A DNA stretch of 64,000 bases, from contig NC_091941.1 in assembly GCF_041260155.1 (NCBI RefSeq), forward strand, positions 26,885,247 to 26,949,246. The letters run 5' to 3'. The notes below the pieces were generated by a model. It saw only the letters and a program-made list of their open reading frames with translations, had not been told where the DNA came from and did no database searches. Each line of letters starts with the position of its first letter. Within the stretch, counting starts at the first letter, position 1. The translations under genes and the position numbers were made by a program. The DNA is from Ptychodera flava. Taxonomy: Eukaryota; Hemichordata; Enteropneusta; Ptychoderidae. This document shows, one piece after another, positions 23,990 through 37,180 of this stretch.

Positions 23990-25280
23990 GCGCCAAGAAG
24001 TGGCAACATATCCCAATAGATTTTTTGAAAGATATTTCATACTGAAGAGAAGTCAAATTTCGAAGTATCAATGACACTCGTTTCTTCCTTAGAGTTGTGT
24101 GTTCTAATTTCAATGAAACGGGGAAGAAGGTATTTCATGTATCCGGTTGCTCCAAAGTTCTGGGTAAATAAACTTCATCTACGTAATAAGTCAACTACCA
24201 TTTCAATCAGCGACTCCAAATTGTCTAAAACTACCCCATCTTATCGTTGCCTACGATGACTGACCGTCATTCGGCCTACAATGATTCATTCTTCTCAAAT
24301 TAAAGAACCTTTTATCTAAGGTCAATACAGGCCGCACCTCGCACCAAACAATATCAGCGAATGAATCACGCTTCCGTATATATCGGCAATGAAAAATGAG
24401 ATCACGCTTTTCAATGGCTGTGGGTCCATAGCTGTGGTGTTTTCGGACGGGATTTCTGCCTTTTACGGGCTGCTTTTGACTTTGACGTTGTGGCGGGGTT
24501 AAAAACGTAAGGTCCAAACCAGCCCGCAGGAATCCCGTCCGAAAACACCACATCTGTGGACCCATAGCTAGCTTTTTCAATAACACCTTAAATTTACAGC
24601 AGTTCATTGATGGTCAACCCCTGCGGTCGAATAGCCATGACCTTTGCCATTTATACTGATTCTCCAACAATAGCATTTATTGTGTTTTATTTCACATGAA
24701 GTGGTGGGATATTTTCAAACTAAATAAGTGCACTTATACTGTTTTTCCTAAGCAGAGCAATGAACATACGTTTAAAGCCATGTGTTGTGACATCTGTAGC
24801 AGAATCGACAACCAACTTTTTTACCAATAATTCTACTCTTTGTCTACTTTTCAGCAATACGAATAGGGAAATAGTTTTGCAAACAGCCACACATTTGTGA
24901 ACAATTCTAAGCTGCCAGTGAATCCAAAAGTCTTCGAACTCTGATTCCACGCCCACTATAGCTTCGTCAAAATAGAGAGTAGGTGGAAGGCGCGAAATTG
25001 GCAAAGTAGGGGGTGTAAAGTCAAACCGAACTTTTAAAGTTTGGTTCATGTGAAAGTTCGTTTTGCATACATATTTTTGGTGTATTTTGTCCCATAAGGG
25101 TGCCTGACAGAGGTTTAAAGAAAGTGGCGTACACTGGAACTTGGTTCGGAACTTAAACTTTATGGATTGTAATACCTTTAAACTGCAGGCAAAAGAGTTG
25201 CTTAGAGGTATTATGGCGATTACATCATGACGATACCGTATCTATAAGTTTGCCCGTCATCAGCTATAATACTTTGTGTG
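23990..25280. other. Intergenic upstream of receptor gene 1
   Basis: Apart from the foldback at 24421-24564, no gene was recognised. Open frames here lack splice context or similarity. Confidence 0.45.
24421..24564. mobile_element. 144-bp foldback (MITE-like)
   Basis: TGGGTCCATAGCTGTGGTGT at the left pairs with ACACCACATCTGTGGACCCA at the right. The arms are about 40 bp and also include TTTTCGGACGGGATT/AATCCCGTCCGAAAA. The loop is ~60 bp. No clear target duplication. Confidence 0.7.
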
Positions 25281-25293
25281 TCAATCATTCGAA

Positions 25294-25303
25294 GGGGAAT
25301 CCT
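25294..25303 (+). promoter_or_regulatory. kappaB-like site upstream of receptor gene 1
   Basis: GGGGAATCCT, within TCAATCATTCGAAGGGGAAT, which lines up with TCAATCACCGAAGGGGATTC upstream of gene 2 (36605-36624). The consensus GGGRNWYYCC is met except at the last base. No TATA box as good as that of gene 2 was seen, so the transcription start is unknown. Functional use is inference. Confidence 0.4.
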
Positions 25304-25897
25304 ATTTTTTGTACCAATCCGCGTACTTACTTCACACAATTGAGAGGGGGGTAATCATTTCGGTATTTCTTTCTTACCGCAGTATAGCACCACGACCCCG
25401 AGCTAATCTACAGTGCGTGCGAGCTCTTTCAGTCATTTTGACCGTTATTGTAAGATTTGTTAGAAGACGTTCTCTTTACCGTTTCTTTTAATAGGTGATT
25501 TTTGATGACATTATATTTTAAATAATGTCCGAGTTCACTGCTTTTGTATCGGATACATTGTGTACACATTGTATAGGACAGCCGACCAGAAGACAAAATC
25601 TCCACGTTTTTTCGATCGTTCATACGACGTGATGATTACTTGGTGTCATCGTACTGGTTGTCATCCCTGATATATGACTCACCTGTGACCTATGTTCATA
25701 TCGGTGTTTTGCTCCGCCCGTATCCTTACGTTTTGCAATTTTAGAGTTCATAAGATTCGACCTGACGATTGACAATGTGTGTTTTATTTTATTTGTTGTT
25801 TTAAACATTGGTGTTCGACTTTTTAAGTCGTATTTGAAGTAAGTTACGTTAAATTTGTTATCTTTACTGTATTATTTTCTGATCATGTTACAGGTCC

Positions 25898-27982
25898 ATG
25901 GCTTACATATTATTTGTTATCATACTTACCTTCACTCTTGCGAAAGCAGATTGCGGAGATGGATACTTTCCAAATGGCCTTGGAGATTGCATCTCTTGCT
26001 TATACTGTCGTTCCGGAAACCCTCCAAAAGGATGTGAAAAATGTAATTATTTAATGTTAATGACACTGTTGGCAGTAGTAGGCCTATCCTTGTTATATAC
26101 TCTGGCCGTAATTCCACCGCAAATTCAAATCGAGCACCAATTTTCACAGCTGTAACTGATCTAGCGAAGGGAGATTGAAAATGTTTAGCTGCAATAATAT
26201 GCCCACAGATTCTTGTCTCTGTATAGCCATAAGGTTCTGAGAGATTTAGGAACTCATGGGGCTTCAATTATTGCAGCCAGCAAAGCTGAACATTTTCGAA
26301 CAGTTAGAATGTACCCGATACTCTAACAGAGCGATTCCGCAAATTTTTTCACATGATGTGGAAAGTGAAAGTCCAATGCTAACAACTCGATCCCGTTTTA
26401 GTTCGGGACATTTTTGAAGTTGAATAATATCTTATAATTACCCTTATTCTTATTAATAGGCATCAAAGTAGCCACTTCTGGGGAGACAACGTGCAAACAA
26501 GGCCATTTTCCCAACGGTCTAGGGGGATGTGTTCCGTGTTCCTACTGCGGTTCCACAAAGTACCCACCATTAGAATGTGAATTGTGTAAGTCTCTCGTGA
26601 CTCATCATTAGCGCGACCCAGTTTCACATTTTGTTGTCTGCTTTGCTACCGTACGGTTTTGCGCGTGGAAAGGTCCAAGAAAGTAAGAAGTTAATAGTTT
26701 CGAGAGAGCCACCTTACCGTCGTTAAAAAAATGCGTGATGGTGAAGGACCCATGTGCAAACAAACTATCCTTTCCTAAGATTCTCTACTCTGATCGCTCC
26801 AGAGTGTTCCATTAGTAAATTGTGCATATGCTGTAGTTTTGGTGTCCGATACTAACATTTGAATGGCCGCTAATACCTGACTTTATCTTCCTTGACAGGT
26901 AAGCCCACGGGCGGTACAACAAAACCAACTTCCCTACCTTTACATTCAACAGGTGGGGGTGTTATCCAAGGGAATGAACTGAACGATGAAAGCCTCGAGA
27001 AAGGTATAGAGCGTATAACTCGCACGAATTTTTACAAAAACTGATAAAAATAGTGGCGGAAGTAGTAGTTTAGGGCTTCATCAACTTTATTTTGAATCAT
27101 GGGGAAAAGGCGCCAAGCTTGGCGCTTTCATCACGTGATATGACAGGGACCATCTTCTGATGGATATGGCATTGTCATTCACTTTCACACGTTCACACCA
27201 GTCTGTGCGTATTTGCATAACTATTATATTATACAAATACGTACATGTAGCCTGGTGTGAACGTGAGTGAGTGGACAATGCCCTGCTAGCATATATGCTA
27301 AAATCAGCCTTGGTGAACTTCCCCTTTGAATAGTATATCCTACTTTTAAAAACACAATGTCGAATTATATTCTAATTATATTGTGTACACAATTAATGCA
27401 GATGCCGATGTGCAAGTTCCATGGAGGATCTTTGTAGTCATAGCGGTGTCTGCATTAGTTCTGGTGGCTATCATATGTGCTGGAAAGTTAATTCACAATC
27501 GTCACTTTCGAACCGATACGAGGAATGGAGGAAATCCCACCGAAGATGATCACCACAGTCAAAGTAAGAACTTCTGCTGAATATTTCCCTTAAAATTTTG
27601 AATATGAAATCACACGAGAGTGGAACTATCAGGACGGGTCCCACCCGTGCCTCCACTTTTGCATGCGGGAAGTGAAATTGCTTGCAGCATCATGGCATCA
27701 CAATGATGACTTACCGTATTCAAGAGATATGAAATGTACATGTGGTCAATATCAATTTCAGGTGCTATGTTGGGCGACAGAAACACAGAGCTTGATAGTG
27801 TCGTCACCAATTCCAACGACATTCCTGATGGAGGTGATGCTGGGGCAGAAGGTTTTACAGAAGAAGCATGTGCTACAGCGAGCAAATGTCAAAATCGCAG
27901 CCATACACCTGTACAAGTATCAGAGAAAGTCTCTGGAGATACAGACTCAGTTATTATTCAATATGGGCGAAACAAAGTCTAG
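25898..27982 (+). CDS. Fn14/TWEAK-receptor-like TNF receptor family protein with two CRDs (gene 1)
   Basis: Five coding exons, all introns phase 1: 25898-26042, 26460-26585, 26899-27003, 27402-27563, 27762-27982; 252 residues. The ATG lies 4 bases after an acceptor (GTTACAG), so an upstream non-coding exon is expected. Order: signal peptide (1-17, ending AKA), CRD1 (Cys 19, 31, 34, 37, 46, 49), CRD2 (Cys 60, 72, 75, 78, 88, 91), a Gly/Thr/Ser linker, one membrane helix (about 133-156), and a ~96-residue acidic tail with TPVQVS (PVQVS at 229-233), a PxQxS TRAF-type motif. The CRD pattern C-x11-C-x2-C-x2-C-x8/9-C-x2-C is nearly that of human Fn14 (x12-2-2-8-2). The FPNGL before the second Cys recalls the aromatic-D-x-L turn of BCMA/TACI. 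It should act as a type I surface receptor for a TNF-family ligand; ligand unknown. It is the tandem paralogue of 37181-39180. Confidence 0.85.
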
Positions 27983-27999
27983 GCATGTAAATAGCTTAT

Positions 28000-30300
28000 T
28001 TATTTGAAAATTCTGGGCCCAAACTTATACTGATTTTGTTTTCAAAGCGCAAGACGAGCATAAAGAGGGCCCTAATTGACGTAAACAAAATTGAAAATAA
28101 ATAACATACAACTAAATGAAGTAACTGTAAATGCTTCAAACCAACAAATGCCAAGTCTTAATTTGTACAGATAGAGAGGGCAAAAGTAGGTCAATGATCA
28201 TAGAACAATTTTGGAACATATCAGTTCTTGATTGGCCTCCCTAAATTGTTAAAACAGATTTAGGTCTGTTGCTGACCTATGTCACCTGTCAGCCCTCCAG
28301 TATATCTAGTCAACCTGGCTTAGGCCTAAGCTATGCAATTATAGAGATGGCTGAACTTGAAGAGTCACGCTTTGGCATCTAGTCCAACTGTATACCAGAT
28401 CTGCGCCTGGATTTACATATTGTGTACTGTGATGGGTGAAAATATGTCCTTGGTAATCCTTCATTTTGGAGGACAAATTGATTATGTCATTTAAAGTCAA
28501 TCCTCTAGACTTAAAGATCCATTAGCAGTAACGTTGGTCATTTTTTATTTTGTTTGTTTCTGTGTATCATCTGCCGTTTCTGGTATAAATCGATCCCTGA
28601 ACTGTGGAGAAATTCCTAGTATTTAGCTCATAAACATACCTTATATATGCTTATAATCTGCATTGTTATTGTTTAAATTTTGTATTCAGGTCCGGACTAG
28701 AATACATTTATCAACAATAACAATGGTCATTTCATATATGCAGGCTGTGTTGGCAAGCAGGACACCTTGCATTGGTCATGATGATCGGATTATAGTAAAA
28801 TTCTGTAGTTGATACATTGAAACAGAGTAGTGAAAAATTAGTCAACAGTTACAGCTAATGTCCCTTTAAATAGCTGTGGCCTCAATATGAAAATGGCTTG
28901 AAATGGATTGGCCTTTGAAGAAGTCTCAGCTTGCCATGGAAAACAAAGTACTTAATTTTCTGCATCATCTGGAAGCTTTAGGTCACTTGAAAACTCCCAT
29001 GATGATATTTCGTCAACAGAATGTCAGTCAGGTTGTGTGACAAACGATAATATCAGGTGCTGAAGCAAACAGTATGGTCACTGGATTACCATGTATATTT
29101 TGATAAAAAGAGACCTTGTCTGTATCCAATTTGTGAAAAGTTATCTAAATATTTTACAGCCTCATATTCTTATTCAAAACAGTGTCACAATTTGCAGTAA
29201 ACATATAAAAATCAACATTTGATTTTTTTAAAGATTTAAAGAAATTACCTGTACATATTTCACAAAATAATACTCCATTGTCATTTTTCTGACTGAAGCA
29301 ATCAAAAATCATGTCCAGGACTCTACCAAGAGTTGCAGAGATAAACTGAGGGAAGACGAAACATTTGTCTGAATATCAGTTGGCAGCAGCCACTATTTTG
29401 TGTGCAAAAAATCTTCGATCCCAGTCGGGGCTATTTTATGCCACAATAATAAAGTGATGTGTATTTTTAAATTCAATCGAAATTTTCAACAGAATTTTGA
29501 ACAGTATGTATATACATGTATTTTGTTAAAAAGTATTTAATAATTTAAAAGAGAAAACTTTTTTACAGAAAAGAAAATGGCTATTGGTACATTCCTCTTA
29601 CTTATTATTAGCCATTATGAGTTTCGGATTGGATAAGGGTGCTGGTATCAGTCACTGTGTTATGCACACGCAGAGCACGCAACTATGATTACTGCACTTG
29701 TGATTGTGATTGTAAAGAAAAATTCCAAGTTTTTTTTCGACTTTTCAAATTCACTGTAGGCTGAGAATTTACAGATCAATGGTGATTGCAAATATTGAAA
29801 ATAAAGATTTAATCTTACACGAATCTTTTTTTGCTCGAGGAGCTATGATTAGACAATGTTTATTTTCAGTTACAATTTACTTTCTTAATTCTTTGTGAAG
29901 TAGAAAACCTCCTCCATTGAAAAAGCCTTGCAAATTAGACTTGCATTTAACGGTCCATTCCTTGCTATTGCCTGTTTTACTGGCACTTTGAATCTTTTGT
30001 TCCTATACCATAACCTTTTCTAAACTTTCCTGCATTTTTTCAAAAAAATGGACATAATGTAAACATGATACAGACAGCTTGTGAACAGTCCTAATATCAT
30101 CAAAACAAAAATGTTACCTAATTTCTTAATTATCCCTAACACAAGAATGTTTAAGCATCTGTGTCCTCCATGCTTTGCCAATAACTGGTCGAGGGTATGG
30201 GCTGTCTTATTAACAGGCACCATATGCAAAAAATTCCCGGAAAGGAAGACAAAGCAAAATAATCATTCAATGAAAAAGGAACTGAGGCAAAAGAGAAGCA
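28000..30300. other. Gene 1 3' flank/UTR and intergenic sequence
   Basis: Possible polyadenylation signals follow the stop codon (AATAAA near 28098 and near 29802), but the 3' end cannot be fixed. No further coding exon or clear repeat was recognised. Confidence 0.4.
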
Positions 30301-30309
30301 ATGATATGT

Positions 30310-30880
30310 GATGTAAGAGATGGTTTACTAAGGTACACTGAGAAGAATTACAGTTTTGCTGCAGGATTAAAAAACTAGCAATTTGAAAAATCTTCATCAC
30401 AGGATAATAGCTGCACAATATTGTAAACAACATGATCCGATGAATATAAGATGAACAGAAAACAATACACACTATGACACACTATAACTCTTCCTTATCA
30501 CTGTAATACATTTATTTCTGAAAATGTCATATTGTTATAATCTCAAGTATGGTTAGCCATGGGTTAGCAGAAAGAAGTTTATGACATATTTCATGGATGT
30601 GATTCTGCAAAAGCTTCATGCCAGTGTTCAAAGGGGGAAAAAATCCCTTGGCCCCTCCTTGCTAAAACTGCCATCTTCAATAAAAAGGGACGCTTTCCAC
30701 ATATTTACTGAATGACCTAGATGCAGATAAGTGCAAGACTTTCAGAAATGATAATGATAGAATGCTCATCATCATATTGTTTAATTGAAAAGAAAATATA
30801 GATTATTATCATCTGCATATGAATCATCAGCTCCCTCCTGCCAAATTCCTGAAGATTTAAGAAAATTTCTCGCAAATAGA
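30310..30880 (-). pseudogene. Decayed duplicate of the EML gene 3' end
   Basis: 30310-30735 matches the EML 3' untranslated region (about 41270-41730): shared order of ACTAG.AATTTGAAAAA, TAGCTGCAC, ATGATCC.ATGAATAT, CATATTG and CTTCATGCCAG. 30760-30828 matches EML intron sequence (42748-42828, CATCTGCATATGAATCAT). 30829-30853 matches the start of EML exon 14 (CAGCTCCCTCCTGCCAAATTCCTG). The real terminal exon (42484-42612) and most of exon 14 are missing. The junction at GAATCAT/CAGCTCCC looks like a deletion at a CAT microhomology. It carries introns, so it came from DNA duplication and not from a retrocopy. It marks the right edge of the tandem duplication. Confidence 0.8.
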
Positions 30881-30989
30881 GGGGCTCTGAAAATTTTTGT
30901 TAACGTCGGCGAGGGGGAGTGCGAAAAAACTTCGATGATATTTTATCTCCCCCCTTCCATTAATTGTACTCGTTCCCTCAAGATAAGTT

Positions 30990-31548
30990 GATAGGATGAG
31001 ATACTGTAAATGCAAATTTGCCTTTTTGCAGTTCGACGATGACATACCCTAATAACACAAGGTGACTCTATAAGATGCAGTAACGGTAAATGGCAAAGAG
31101 TATGACGGTATCAATTATAAGAAGGAGGTAAGCCGTGGTGACTGTTGTCACAGTCATAGTGCCAAGAATGAATATTTACGCCTAGATCCGATAGTGTACT
31201 CTCTGATACCTATACATTGAAATAAGTTGGTTTAACAAGCGTTTAAATTTGTAAAGAAAACAGCGAAGATTGCAGTTTAACAGTCTTCCCTACCATATGT
31301 CGTTGTCATCTATACAAACTATCAATCAACTTTGACGACGTGTGCGATGACTTTGCCATGCCATAGTAAGCTTATGAAGGCCCCTAAGGGACATTCTGTA
31401 ACGCCAAAAATATATTATATCATGCCACCATGCGCCATTCTGATTGGACGAGAGCTCATTCCACCGATGCTAAAATACTGTTTTAGCAGTGGTAAAACGG
31501 GCCCCTAAACCAGCATTTTTGAAAATTGCCCAGTCGGTGCATTTGAAC
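30990..31548. other. Intergenic, no gene seen
   Basis: Contains a small palindrome (GCTAAAATACTGTTTTAGC, near 31470) and a CCAAT-like GATTGGACGAG. No coding exon recognised. Confidence 0.4.
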
Positions 31549-31560
31549 GTACCGATCTAA

Positions 31561-34401
31561 ACTTTTTTTATTATTATTATTATTCAGAAAAGACAAAAAA
31601 CTACACAAGACAAAAAAGGACAAGAAAACAGAACAGAATCAAACATCCAAAAGAGCGACAAAAGCTCCCCATTTTTTGTATGTTTCTCGTGGTTATCAGT
31701 TGTAAAAGCTATTCGTTTTCGGTCTTGTACACAGAACGGACATAAGATTTAAACCATCGATATTTGGGGAGGTGTTTAAGTATTTACATCGAAAAATATG
31801 AAAACGACCCATTAGAAAAACAAAATCACCAAGTATATTAATTTGGTCACCAATTCCAAGTATACACTGCAGAGCGTTTAGCTTTATCCTAGTACGGTTA
31901 CACTATAAAACCACTCTTTTACACTTTGCCAAAATTTGGCTGTATAAATACAATCCCAAAAACAAGTGAAAATAATCTTCTTCAACCTCCTCGCAAAAAG
32001 TACACATAGGGGAATTAATCAAGCCCTATTTACGAAGCATACGATTTGTTGGTAAAATCCTCATAACCACTTTGTACTGGAAATTTCTCAATTTGGTATC
32101 TATAGTTAGTTTGAAAGGAAGTACAAATAGTTTGTTAGTGGGAATAATAACATCTAAAATATCATGCCAATATCTTATGATGTGTAAAGGAACATCAGCA
32201 GATGAATCTAATTTTAAGAAATAATTGTAGATATCTTGATTAATTTTAACACTAGAGAAGCAATTATTATTCCGACATTTAGGCTTACACACCAATAGTT
32301 TGGAAGATTTTGATTTTTAATCATCTTCTTCCAAGCACTCGGAATAGCATTTAAGATTTGTGTATAATCATAATGCGTACATATATTACCATACATTTCG
32401 GTAAACTTGTCAAAACTATAAAACTTACAATTAACATCCAGTAAGTCATTAATAAATACAACTCCATTCTCATATAGGTTTTTCCATCGAATTGGAAGCC
32501 CATTAATGCGGATTTTAGAATTATAGCAAATAAAAGCTTGACATGCATCGTCAGCGTTATTGACCATGGTATAGTTATACTGCAGCCATGCTAAAAGAAT
32601 TTCTTTGAAAAAACTAGACTTGATATGGTCGAAAGTGGAAAAGTCGCAGTTATTAATATTGGCGTAATAAACAAGGGAACCGCCAGAATCTGAAAGCATG
32701 GAATTATACCACTTGCTGCAAAACATACTGGTATTGCAAACAATTCTTCTAATCCAAGCAGCTTTAAGTGTCCTGTTGAAGACACGTAGATTTGTCAAAT
32801 TAAGGCCGCCCTTTTCATATGAGTTGTAATGGTGTCTCTCTTAATCCGGTCTGGTTTACCATCCCACAAGAAGTTAAAAATAAGGGTCTCATAATTCTTA
32901 AAAAAATCAAACCCAGGTGTTGGGAGGGACATAAATAAGTACGTAAACTGAGAAGTGACCAAAGACTTAATAAGAGCAACTTTCCCATAGAAGGTAAGAC
33001 CGCGTCCCTTCCATGGCTGCAGTATCTTTCTAGCTTTTTCAATGCGAGGACTAAAGTTGAAGTCAAGTAAATCTGCTAAATTACTCGGAATGTGTATACC
33101 CAATACATCCACAGAGCCATCTGTCCATTCTAAGGGACAAGGAGTGTCAATAATGAAATTTGTAAGTTTTAATGAGCCTATGCGCAACACCTTACACTTT
33201 TCATAATTAGGTTTTAAACCAGATATAGAGGAAAAATCCTTCAAAATATTTAGCAAAGCAGAAAAGGAGGTCGGAGTGGCCTGTATTGGAAAATTGGTAT
33301 CGTCAGCATATTGTGAAATTTTACTTTCGATCAAACCTGTATTTAAACCTTTTATAGCTCGACAATCTCTCACCCGAATTGCTAACATCTCAACGGCAAT
33401 AACAAATAAATAAGGCGATAATGGACATCCTTGTCGAACACCGCGTAAAAGATTAAACTTATCAGAAATATGACCATAATTTATAATGCGACTACAGAAT
33501 ATTGTTATACATTACTTTAACCCAAGTAATAAAAGAATGACCAAATTAAAAAATTCTAAAGATTTCAAAATCAAGTCCCATCTCACTTTGTCAAACGCTT
33601 TCTCAAAGTCGGCTATGAAGATCAAACCAGGTTTGTCTCCTCGCTCATAACATTCAATAATCTCTAAGAGCCTACGGATATTGTCAGCAATAAAACGACC
33701 ATGAATAAACCCCGTCTGGTCTTCATGAATGATATCTGAGATTACGCGCTTGACTCGAAGTGCAAGACACTTAGCTAAAATACGGGTGTCACAACAGAGA
33801 AGAGTCAAAGGCCGCCAATTTTTAGAAAAATTGGGTATTTATCATTACCCTGTGCGTCTTGTTTAATAAAAGTGACAATAAACCCTCCCTCTGAGATAGG
33901 GATAATGTCCCAGATTCATAAGAATATTTGAAAACACTGAAGCATGGGAGTACATAACTGTTTAAAGAAAACTTTGTAAACTTCAACTGGGATACCATCC
34001 AAACCGGGAGACTTTCCATGGGAAAGGAATTAATTGCTTTCCAGAGCTCATTGACAGTAATCGGACCTTCACAATAATCTGTTGTCACATCAGACAAACG
34101 ACGATCGTAATTATCAGGGAAAAAGACACCACAGTTCTTATCATTAAGTGGGGTGGTGGAACATCAAAAATCCATTTGTCATTGATAATATCAACTGGGT
34201 TAGAAAGAACAGTACCGTCAGTCTTCATTAACTTTGACACATTCTTACGCGAGTAGTTGCGGTAAATAAGATTGAGAAAATACTTGGTTGGACGTTCACC
34301 AGAGACACCCATCGTGCTCTAGCACGCGTCATAAGGTCAGCAGTTTTTTCACAATACAAATGCTCAAGTTCTTCCATTTTAGTTGCCAACTTTTGAGAAC
34401 C
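31561..34401 (-). mobile_element. 5'-truncated L1/Tx1-like LINE (2.84 kb), 12-bp target duplication
   Basis: The minus strand encodes an ORF2-type reverse transcriptase in several frames. In order: SGERPTKYFLNL (about 34280), HEDQTGFIHGRFIADNIR (about 33710), a DFEKAFDKVRW block (about 33590), the catalytic YADD (33299-33310), the thumb with WKGRGLTFYGKV (about 33000), and a C-terminal CTFCEEVEED...HLF knuckle (about 31990). The N-terminal endonuclease is absent, so it is 5' truncated. The 3' tail is (AAT)n/A-rich (31563-31583). GTACCGATCTAA flanks it at 31549-31560 and 34402-34413, a precise target duplication. At least four frame changes break the reading, so it is inactive. It lies between the two halves of the receptor duplication. 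Confidence 0.9.
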
Positions 34402-34892
34402 GTACCGATCTAACTTAATCCGAAAGTCCGCTTTGTTTCAAAGACCAAAGCCCGTCTCGTCGTAAATTCTAAGTTGTATTTTCTGTGTACGTTATCGATA
34501 TTTTTAATCGTTTGTAAATTGTAAAAGTAGAAAGTCATCAACTTTCTCTACGAATACGATTGGAACTAATTTGGGATAATTGGATCCGCATATTTTTCAA
34601 ATTTCTCAAAACTGTTAGATGCCCTATAGCTGATTGTCGCAATGTTCAAAATTACTCATAAAAACGAGTGTATAACTTAAAAAGAAAAGCAGATATGCCT
34701 ACATTTGCAGCAGAAACCGACATTACTTCACCGTCCAATTATCCCAAATTAGTTCCAATCGCGTTTAACAGTTTAAGTTCTTTACAAACAAAGTACTAAC
34801 AAACCGAACACGTCGATGTAACAAAATAATTCTACCAGATAAATGAGTAGATATGGCAGACACTATCACATGAGCAGCGGGTGACATTTATT

Positions 34893-35395
34893 TGCCAATG
34901 ATTCAACGTTTTAATGCACGATTCAGGTACAAAGAGTACACTCAGTCAGTAACCCTGTTTGACGATATGCATTGAAGACGTCAATGAAGGATCAATGAGA
35001 TCATAGTTGTGAATAACGTACACAATACGTGAACCTTACATGACAGCATATAATAATGGCACATGTTTGCTGAGTCATGTTGTCGAACAACCTTGACCTG
35101 GCTCTGTAACAGTACGATCTATAACAATGCAATTGTTTCACGAAGTAGGGGGTTTCCAATATGAAACAAATGTGCTCTTACAGTGATGATATTATAGGTG
35201 TGCAACATTTCTGAAAACTGCTTGAGCTACATTCCATGGTACCATACATTACTTTACTTTCAGTGCCCAGGATGTTCACTTTTTCCGTTTCAAATTCAAA
35301 TAAGCTTACATGTCTGAATTTTTTCTTCACGTTCTTTGTTTTCAGATTTTTTTGACATCTGTGTGAAGGTTTGCAATGTTGATGATGTCGGCAAT
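34893..35395. repeat. Segmental duplication, upstream block of receptor gene 2
   Basis: Partner of 23339-23860. The right end continues directly into the decayed promoter copy at 35390. About 11.55 kb separates the two left edges, which gives the present length of the duplicated unit (including the LINE inserted later). Confidence 0.88.
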
Positions 35396-35690
35396 TTTCA
35401 ATCGCCGGAAGGATACTCCTCATTCTCCACCTTTATCAGCCTGACGAACCCTACCACTGACCTCACATAAGAGGCAATTATTGCAAAACCGATAACTTTT
35501 CACCAACATTAATTCTCCGAATGTCTTCACGTACGATAGAGGAAGTTGTTGTACTGATTTGAATCATTTCGGCAAAAAGCACTGTGATAAGCTTACTTGT
35601 AAGGGGGTGTTCTTTTTATATTTTATACTGGAGTGGTTTTAAATATTATATTTTATCTGATCCAGACATTATCCATGAAATTCTATTGTC
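35390..35690 (+). promoter_or_regulatory. Diverged copy of the gene 2 promoter and first exon
   Basis: Matches 36595-36870 in order: GCAATTTTCAATC.CCG, CTCATTCTCCACC, CCTCACATAAGAGGCA, ATTCTCCGAAT.TCTTCACGTAC, TTTGAATCA.TTCG, TTTATACTG.AGTGG. The kappaB-like site and the TATA box are both degraded here (GGATACTCCT; TTTATCAG). It may be an old alternative first exon or a dead duplicate. Confidence 0.65.
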
Positions 35691-36615
35691 GGGGTATCTA
35701 AAACAAATCTGTACTGCTGTGAATTATGACCGTTCCGAGGGAAGGTAGCGATTATATGTGTCCCATTTCGTGGAAAGGAAACGCGTTTCTCGTGCGGCTT
35801 CTCCGAACCCTCGCTTCTTGTGTTAATGATTGATTGCAATGCATTGTATGCACCTCTTGTCCTACCACACTGTATAATGACTCAGTCCGATATGTGTAAG
35901 CTCACGCGAATCCACGGCCGGCGTAAGGACAAAGTTTCCTTGGGTCGACATAACAACACGATGAATCGACCGGTGACCATTGTGAGCGGAAGTTTGAACA
36001 AAATGAGTGACGATAAAATACTGTAAACAATGACATGAGTCATCGTTGTGAGAATTCAAGGTAACCGACCCAGAGAACAGTAACATTACATTCTTTAGAG
36101 TGTCACCAGTACTTCGTTCCGTTTCCTTAGTAAAAGCAGAGCGATTTCGAGTCCGTGATCATTTCGACAGCAAAGACATGCAGCCATATGCAATAACTTT
36201 TAAGATTTTTGCGCATATCTAATAAAATCACATCTATGTTAACAATTTGCAGTCAATCGGTTAATACCCGGGGTCGTCGTACTTCTGTTTGTTTAGTATG
36301 CCCGTCTTCAATCCGACCGTAAAGAGAGTTTGCCGAACGAGTGAAATGGGAGGTTTTGTTGTTGAGTTCATCCCAGCGGATGGGATGTTATTTTGTTTTA
36401 TGTATAAATATCTTTGGCAGTTATCATTGGGCCAGCGGAATTAACTTAAAAGTTACGGTTATATATCTGAAATTGTTCGCTTTTGTTTGCTTAAGTTTAT
36501 ACCAAAACCATGGCAGCATATAGTACCTGTAAACACAGGAGTTGTGTAGTGTTTTGTCTGTTTACATCATGACGCGTTACCAAAATGCTTTTGTCAGCAA
36601 TTTTCAATCACCGAA

Positions 36616-36793
36616 GGGGATTCCTCCTTCTCCGCCTATATAAGCCTGTAACGCAAACCTCACATAAGAGGCAGGTATTGCAAAACCTTTAAGTTTCTAT
36701 TCATCGACGTTTCATTCTCCGAATATCTTCACGTACCATAGAGCAAGTTGACGTACACACCGTGCCTGATTTGAATCACTTCGACAAAGCACT
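36616..36793 (+). promoter_or_regulatory. Receptor gene 2 core promoter and probable non-coding exon 1
   Basis: A kappaB-like GGGGATTCCT (36616-36625) is followed 12 bp later by TATATAAG (36637-36644), placing the start of transcription near 36668. A probable untranslated exon then ends at the donor CACT|GTAAGT (36793/36794). The next acceptor, TATAATAG (37169-37176), lies 4 bases before the gene 2 ATG. The whole block is duplicated at 35390-35690, and its upstream part resembles 25285-25305 before gene 1. Use of the site by NF-kappaB is inference. Confidence 0.55.
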
Positions 36794-37180
36794 GTAAGTT
36801 GTTCTTCTTCTCATCTTTTATTTTATACTGTAGTGGCTTTAAATATCATATTTTATCCGATCTTACAGGCATAGGACGTGTTCACATTTGAGCTTAAACC
36901 TAATCATTTACTTTTTCCTATAAATTTAATACCACTGTAGGTTGCTTGCTATCGATGGTCTGCGATTTAATAATGTCTAGATATGTACATTGAAATATAA
37001 ATATTGTCTTTTGTGTCTGCACTCTCCTATTTGTATTTTCAATGTTTCGTTTGTATACTATCAGGCTCGCCGATTGGGTGTATTGGTAACTTGTTGTTTG
37101 GAGGTTGATGATGGGTTTCACTTAAATTTATTTGTGTTGAATGTATAATCTCAAGATATATTTTCTTGTATAATAGGGCC

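Noticed and set aside
24251-24607. 118-codon minus-strand frame
   Set aside because: Largely the translation of the 144-bp foldback at 24421-24564.
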